Assembly (NCBI GenBank): GCA_015075375.1
Contig: JABTUM010000001.1
Location: 553,201-617,200, forward strand
Length of the DNA: 64,000 nt
Reading direction: 5' to 3'
Source of the DNA: Planctomycetota bacterium
GTDB lineage: Bacteria > Planctomycetota > SZUA-567 > H5-PLA8
Positions 61,567 to 64,000 of the stretch are shown here, piece after piece. The notes under the pieces are model-generated. The model was given only the letters and a program-made list of their open reading frames with translations. It was not told the DNA's origin and searched no databases. Positions within the stretch are counted from its first letter, which is position 1. Each line of letters opens with the position of its first letter. The position numbers and the translations under genes were made by a program.

Positions 61567-63390
61567 ATGGATCGTATGGATTCGCAATTCTTGGAGCGCT
61601 TTCTGGCTTCAGGCGACGAGAGCGCCTTCGAAGCGCTGGTGAAACGCTACGGCTCGCTCGTGTACGGAGTCTGCCGCCGCATGCTTTCCAACACGCACGA
61701 CGCAGAAGACGCGTTCCAGGCCACCTTTCTGGTGCTTGCACGCCGCGCCTCCGCGGTGCGCGGGGTTTCCGCACTGGGACCATGGCTGTACACAGTGGCC
61801 ACGCGGGTGGCGCTGCGCGCACGAGCTTCCGCGGCTCGCCAAAAACAAAAGGAGAGGGCTATGCCCGCCGCCGAGCCGCACGATGAATCCGGTTGGGAGG
61901 AGTTGAGGCCTATCCTGGACCGCGAACTCGACAAGCTGCCCGAAAAGTACCGTGCGCCGGTGGTGCTCTGTTACTTCCAGGGGCTGACCCAGGAAGACGC
62001 CGCGCGTGAGTTGGGCTGGACGAAGGGAACCGTCTCGGGCCGGCTGGCCCGGGCCAAAGAGATTCTGCGTGGCCGGCTGGAGCGGAGCGGCGTGAAACTA
62101 TCCGCGGCCCTGCTGGGCACGTTGATCGGACAGCACGCCACGGCCGTGGCCGTGCCGTCCGCGCTGGTGGGTCACACGGTCCAAACCGTGTCCCTGATCG
62201 CACAGGGCGGCCTGGCGCAAGCCTCCTTGGCGACACCTCAAGTGGTAAACCTGAGCGAAGGAGTGATTCAAATGATGCTGTGGAGCAAACTCAAAGTGGC
62301 CGCGGCGGTCCTGGCCGTCGTGTTGGTGGGTGGAGGCACCGGCTGGTTCTGGCAAGGCGTGCAGGCCGCCGAAGAAGCGCCCGTAACCTCGGAAGTACCT
62401 GAAGCGCCCGCGCTTACGCAGGCGGCATTCGATGCGCTGTTTGCAAAGCTTCAGGGTGAGGACCCTGATTCACGCGAAGCGGCTGAAAAAGCGTTGCGAT
62501 CCCAAGGCGCTCTAGCCAAGCCGTACCTGGAGAAAATGACCGAGCAGAGCGACGAAACCGCCCGCATCGCGGCCCGGCGCATCCTGGGGCTCATCGAAAC
62601 GCAGCCGATTGTCGATCGCATTGCGGAAACCTTGAAAAGGGTCGAAACTTACTCCGGCCGGATGAAATCCGAAGGGGAAGTCATGGGTATGGCTGTGAAC
62701 TCGGAAGGAACGTTCAAAGGACGCTGCCTTACCGGAGAATCCGTCTCTGAAATGAAAAGTCAGATGATGGGGCAGAATATCGTGGTCCGCACCGTTATGG
62801 ATGGCAAAACTGCTTGGGCGTTAACGACGATCAACAACGGACCTCAAGTGGTGTACAAAACCAGCGGTGAATTATGCAAACAAATAACCGGCCAGGAAAA
62901 CTCGAAGGGCCAGGAAAGCCCCATGGAGATCGTGGGGACGTTCCTCCGCGATTACGAATTCACTTCCTTGGAGGAATCCCTCCTGGAGGATCAACCCGTG
63001 TACGTACTGAAAGGCACTTATAAGAACGGCGTGTACGAAAATCGCATGGCCGCCATGAAAAAATTGGCCCCCGCCGGAGGAGCACAGGTGGACTTGCAGA
63101 TGGAAATGATGCGCTCGCCGGTGGTTTACTTGGATCGCGCCACGTTGATGATTCGGCGCTTCGAATACACGGGAAAAGATGGTAAGCCCAGCCTGACGAC
63201 CACCTTCAGCGACTTGGTGCTCAACCCGCCGCTGGCCGACAGCTTATTCGTATTCAACTTGCCAGAAGGCGCGACCGTAATCGATGTGGGCGACATGCTT
63301 GCCAAAATGCAGCAACATGAAGCGAATACGAATCAACCGCAGGATGCCGTTGCGGTACCGCCTGCCGCGCCGCCGAAGGAAGACTTCTGA
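61567..63390 (+). CDS. ECF sigma factor fused to a TM helix and LolA-like domain
   Basis: 607 residues. Region 2 (~10-85, LVKRYGSLVYGVCRRMLSNTHDAEDAFQATFLVLARR) and region 4 (~120-170, KLPEKYRAPVVLCYFQGLTQEDAARELGWTKGTVSGRLARAKEILRGRL) are followed by a TM helix at ~242-262. The external ~340 residues contain a HEAT-like helical part and a beta-rich domain resembling LolA/DUF2092 (GMAVNSEGTFKGRCLTGESVS). This sigma-TM-sensor fusion is a known planctomycete ECF subgroup. It starts near ATG 61567, chosen because the fold begins there. Confidence 0.9.
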   Translation: MDRMDSQFLERFLASGDESAFEALVKRYGSLVYGVCRRMLSNTHDAEDAFQATFLVLARRASAVRGVSALGPWLYTVATRVALRARASAARQKQKERAMPAAEPHDESGWEELRPILDRELDKLPEKYRAPVVLCYFQGLTQEDAARELGWTKGTVSGRLARAKEILRGRLERSGVKLSAALLGTLIGQHATAVAVPSALVGHTVQTVSLIAQGGLAQASLATPQVVNLSEGVIQMMLWSKLKVAAAVLAVVLVGGGTGWFWQGVQAAEEAPVTSEVPEAPALTQAAFDALFAKLQGEDPDSREAAEKALRSQGALAKPYLEKMTEQSDETARIAARRILGLIETQPIVDRIAETLKRVETYSGRMKSEGEVMGMAVNSEGTFKGRCLTGESVSEMKSQMMGQNIVVRTVMDGKTAWALTTINNGPQVVYKTSGELCKQITGQENSKGQESPMEIVGTFLRDYEFTSLEESLLEDQPVYVLKGTYKNGVYENRMAAMKKLAPAGGAQVDLQMEMMRSPVVYLDRATLMIRRFEYTGKDGKPSLTTTFSDLVLNPPLADSLFVFNLPEGATVIDVGDMLAKMQQHEANTNQPQDAVAVPPAAPPKEDF

Positions 63391-63419
63391 TTCGGAATCG
63401 CCTTGTAAGTAACGCTACG

Positions 63420-63452
63420 AACGGCCGCCCCTAAGGGCGGCCGTTTTCTTTT
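63420..63452 (+). terminator. Rho-independent terminator
   Basis: A strong GC stem (63421-63430 with 63435-63444, 4-nt loop CTAA) followed by TTTCTTTT, 30 nt after the ECF-fusion stop. Confidence 0.9.
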
Positions 63453-63554
63453 AGTTCGTGACCTGAAGGATAAGTATCGCCTGCTGAAATCCCGGTCTTG
63501 TAATCCCGAACAAAGGCACCATAACCGGTAGTCTTACACAACGGGGATACGGGC

Positions 63555-64000
63555 ATGCTGGGCTTGGTGTACCGCCTGCTCTTTAAGATGGTCGCGGACA
63601 AAGGCGGACCCGAAGCCGTCGCCCGCGTGCGCGCGCAGGCCGGGGTCGACGAAGCCCGGGTCTACCGCATGAACGAACCGTACCCCGACGACGAATGGCA
63701 GCGCATCTTCGCCGCCGCCTGCGACGTCCTAGACGTCGCGCCCGGAAAAGCCGAAAAACTCTTCGCCGAATGCTTCTTTGCCGACGCCTACGCGCGCTTC
63801 CCAAAATGGTTCGAAATGTGCAAAACCGCGCGCGAACTCCTGGAACTCCAGCCGGTGATCCACAACGGATTCGCCACGGGCCTGCAAGCGCCCGCCGAAC
63901 GGCATAAGGTGATCGACAAGTTCCGCGTCGAAGCGCAGGACGACCGCATCGTCACCCATTATCGCTCGCCCAACAAACTCTGCGGTTTTTACGTCGCGCT
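63555..64000 (+). CDS. H-NOX-like haem-NO-binding protein (partial, runs off the window)
   Basis: 148 residues visible. The start MLGLVYRLLFKMVADKGG, the distal-pocket region, the His at residue 103 (LQPVIHNG), P113 and TYxS-like HYRSPN (Y136, S138) follow the H-NOX order. Canonical H-NOX uses Y-x-S-x-R to hold the haem propionates; here the Arg is Asn (N140). H-NOX proteins bind NO or O2 and usually regulate a nearby cyclase, kinase or histidine kinase, which would lie beyond the window. The start has no upstream gene in the same direction within the last 160 bp. Confidence 0.75.
   Translation, partial: MLGLVYRLLFKMVADKGGPEAVARVRAQAGVDEARVYRMNEPYPDDEWQRIFAAACDVLDVAPGKAEKLFAECFFADAYARFPKWFEMCKTARELLELQPVIHNGFATGLQAPAERHKVIDKFRVEAQDDRIVTHYRSPNKLCGFYVA

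Noticed and set aside
1..64000. tRNA, rRNA, CRISPR arrays and integrase-type att sites
   Set aside because: None were seen by eye; a covariance-model search was not possible here.

Overview
The window is about 64 kb of GC-rich bacterial chromosome. Gene content points to a planctomycete-like (PVC-group) bacterium. It has a sulfatase, a Tat-exported DUF4159 protein next to a MoxR ATPase, two ECF sigma factors (one fused to a membrane-anchored export domain), a Hanks-type kinase with a TM segment and helical tail, DUF1573 and WG-repeat proteins. This assignment rests on gene families, not phylogeny. No tRNA, rRNA or CRISPR array was seen.

Left host arm (1-10990): moxR (partial), a divergent DUF4159 gene, a SAM methyltransferase, a very large FAD/Fe-S oxidoreductase, a GmhB-like phosphatase, a HEAT-repeat lipoprotein, a Ser/Thr kinase, and the first three quarters of a sulfatase gene.

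Prophage (10991-43924): a 32.9 kb Mu-like transposable siphophage sits inside the sulfatase. Its ends are TGTAAA...TTTACA, flanked by a 4-bp ACGT duplication; removing the element and one ACGT restores an uninterrupted 463-codon sulfatase. Its early end is on the right: a divergent XRE repressor, three TTTAG-N5-CTAAA dyads and a DDE transposase. Leftward follow two paralogous unknown proteins, a MuB-like protein with a decayed P-loop, many small zinc-knuckle proteins, a GemA-like protein, a sigma-region-2-like factor in the position of Mu mor, and then head, packaging and tail genes. The tail block has a -1 frameshifted chaperone and an 1190-aa tape measure. The far left end carries accessory genes: a GT9 glycosyltransferase, a membrane/lipoprotein lysis-type protein, an Acb2-like cyclic-nucleotide sponge and a Dam-type methylase. 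No MuB with intact Walker A and no recognisable endolysin were found.

Right host arm (43925-64000): the sulfatase tail, an ECF sigma factor, a cupin/WG-repeat pair, an MFS transporter, a CE2-type esterase, ispG with nikR, and an orphan MshEN-domain protein. Next comes a metal-uptake cluster of one DtxR/MntR-type regulator, a His-rich OprB-like porin, a TroA-like binding protein, a small anchored protein, an ABC ATPase, and a permease fused to a second complete DtxR-like regulator. The arm ends with a FecR-domain protein, an FmdB zinc ribbon, DUF1573 plus rhodanese, a cyclophilin, an ECF-sigma/TM/LolA-like fusion, and the start of an H-NOX-like haem protein.
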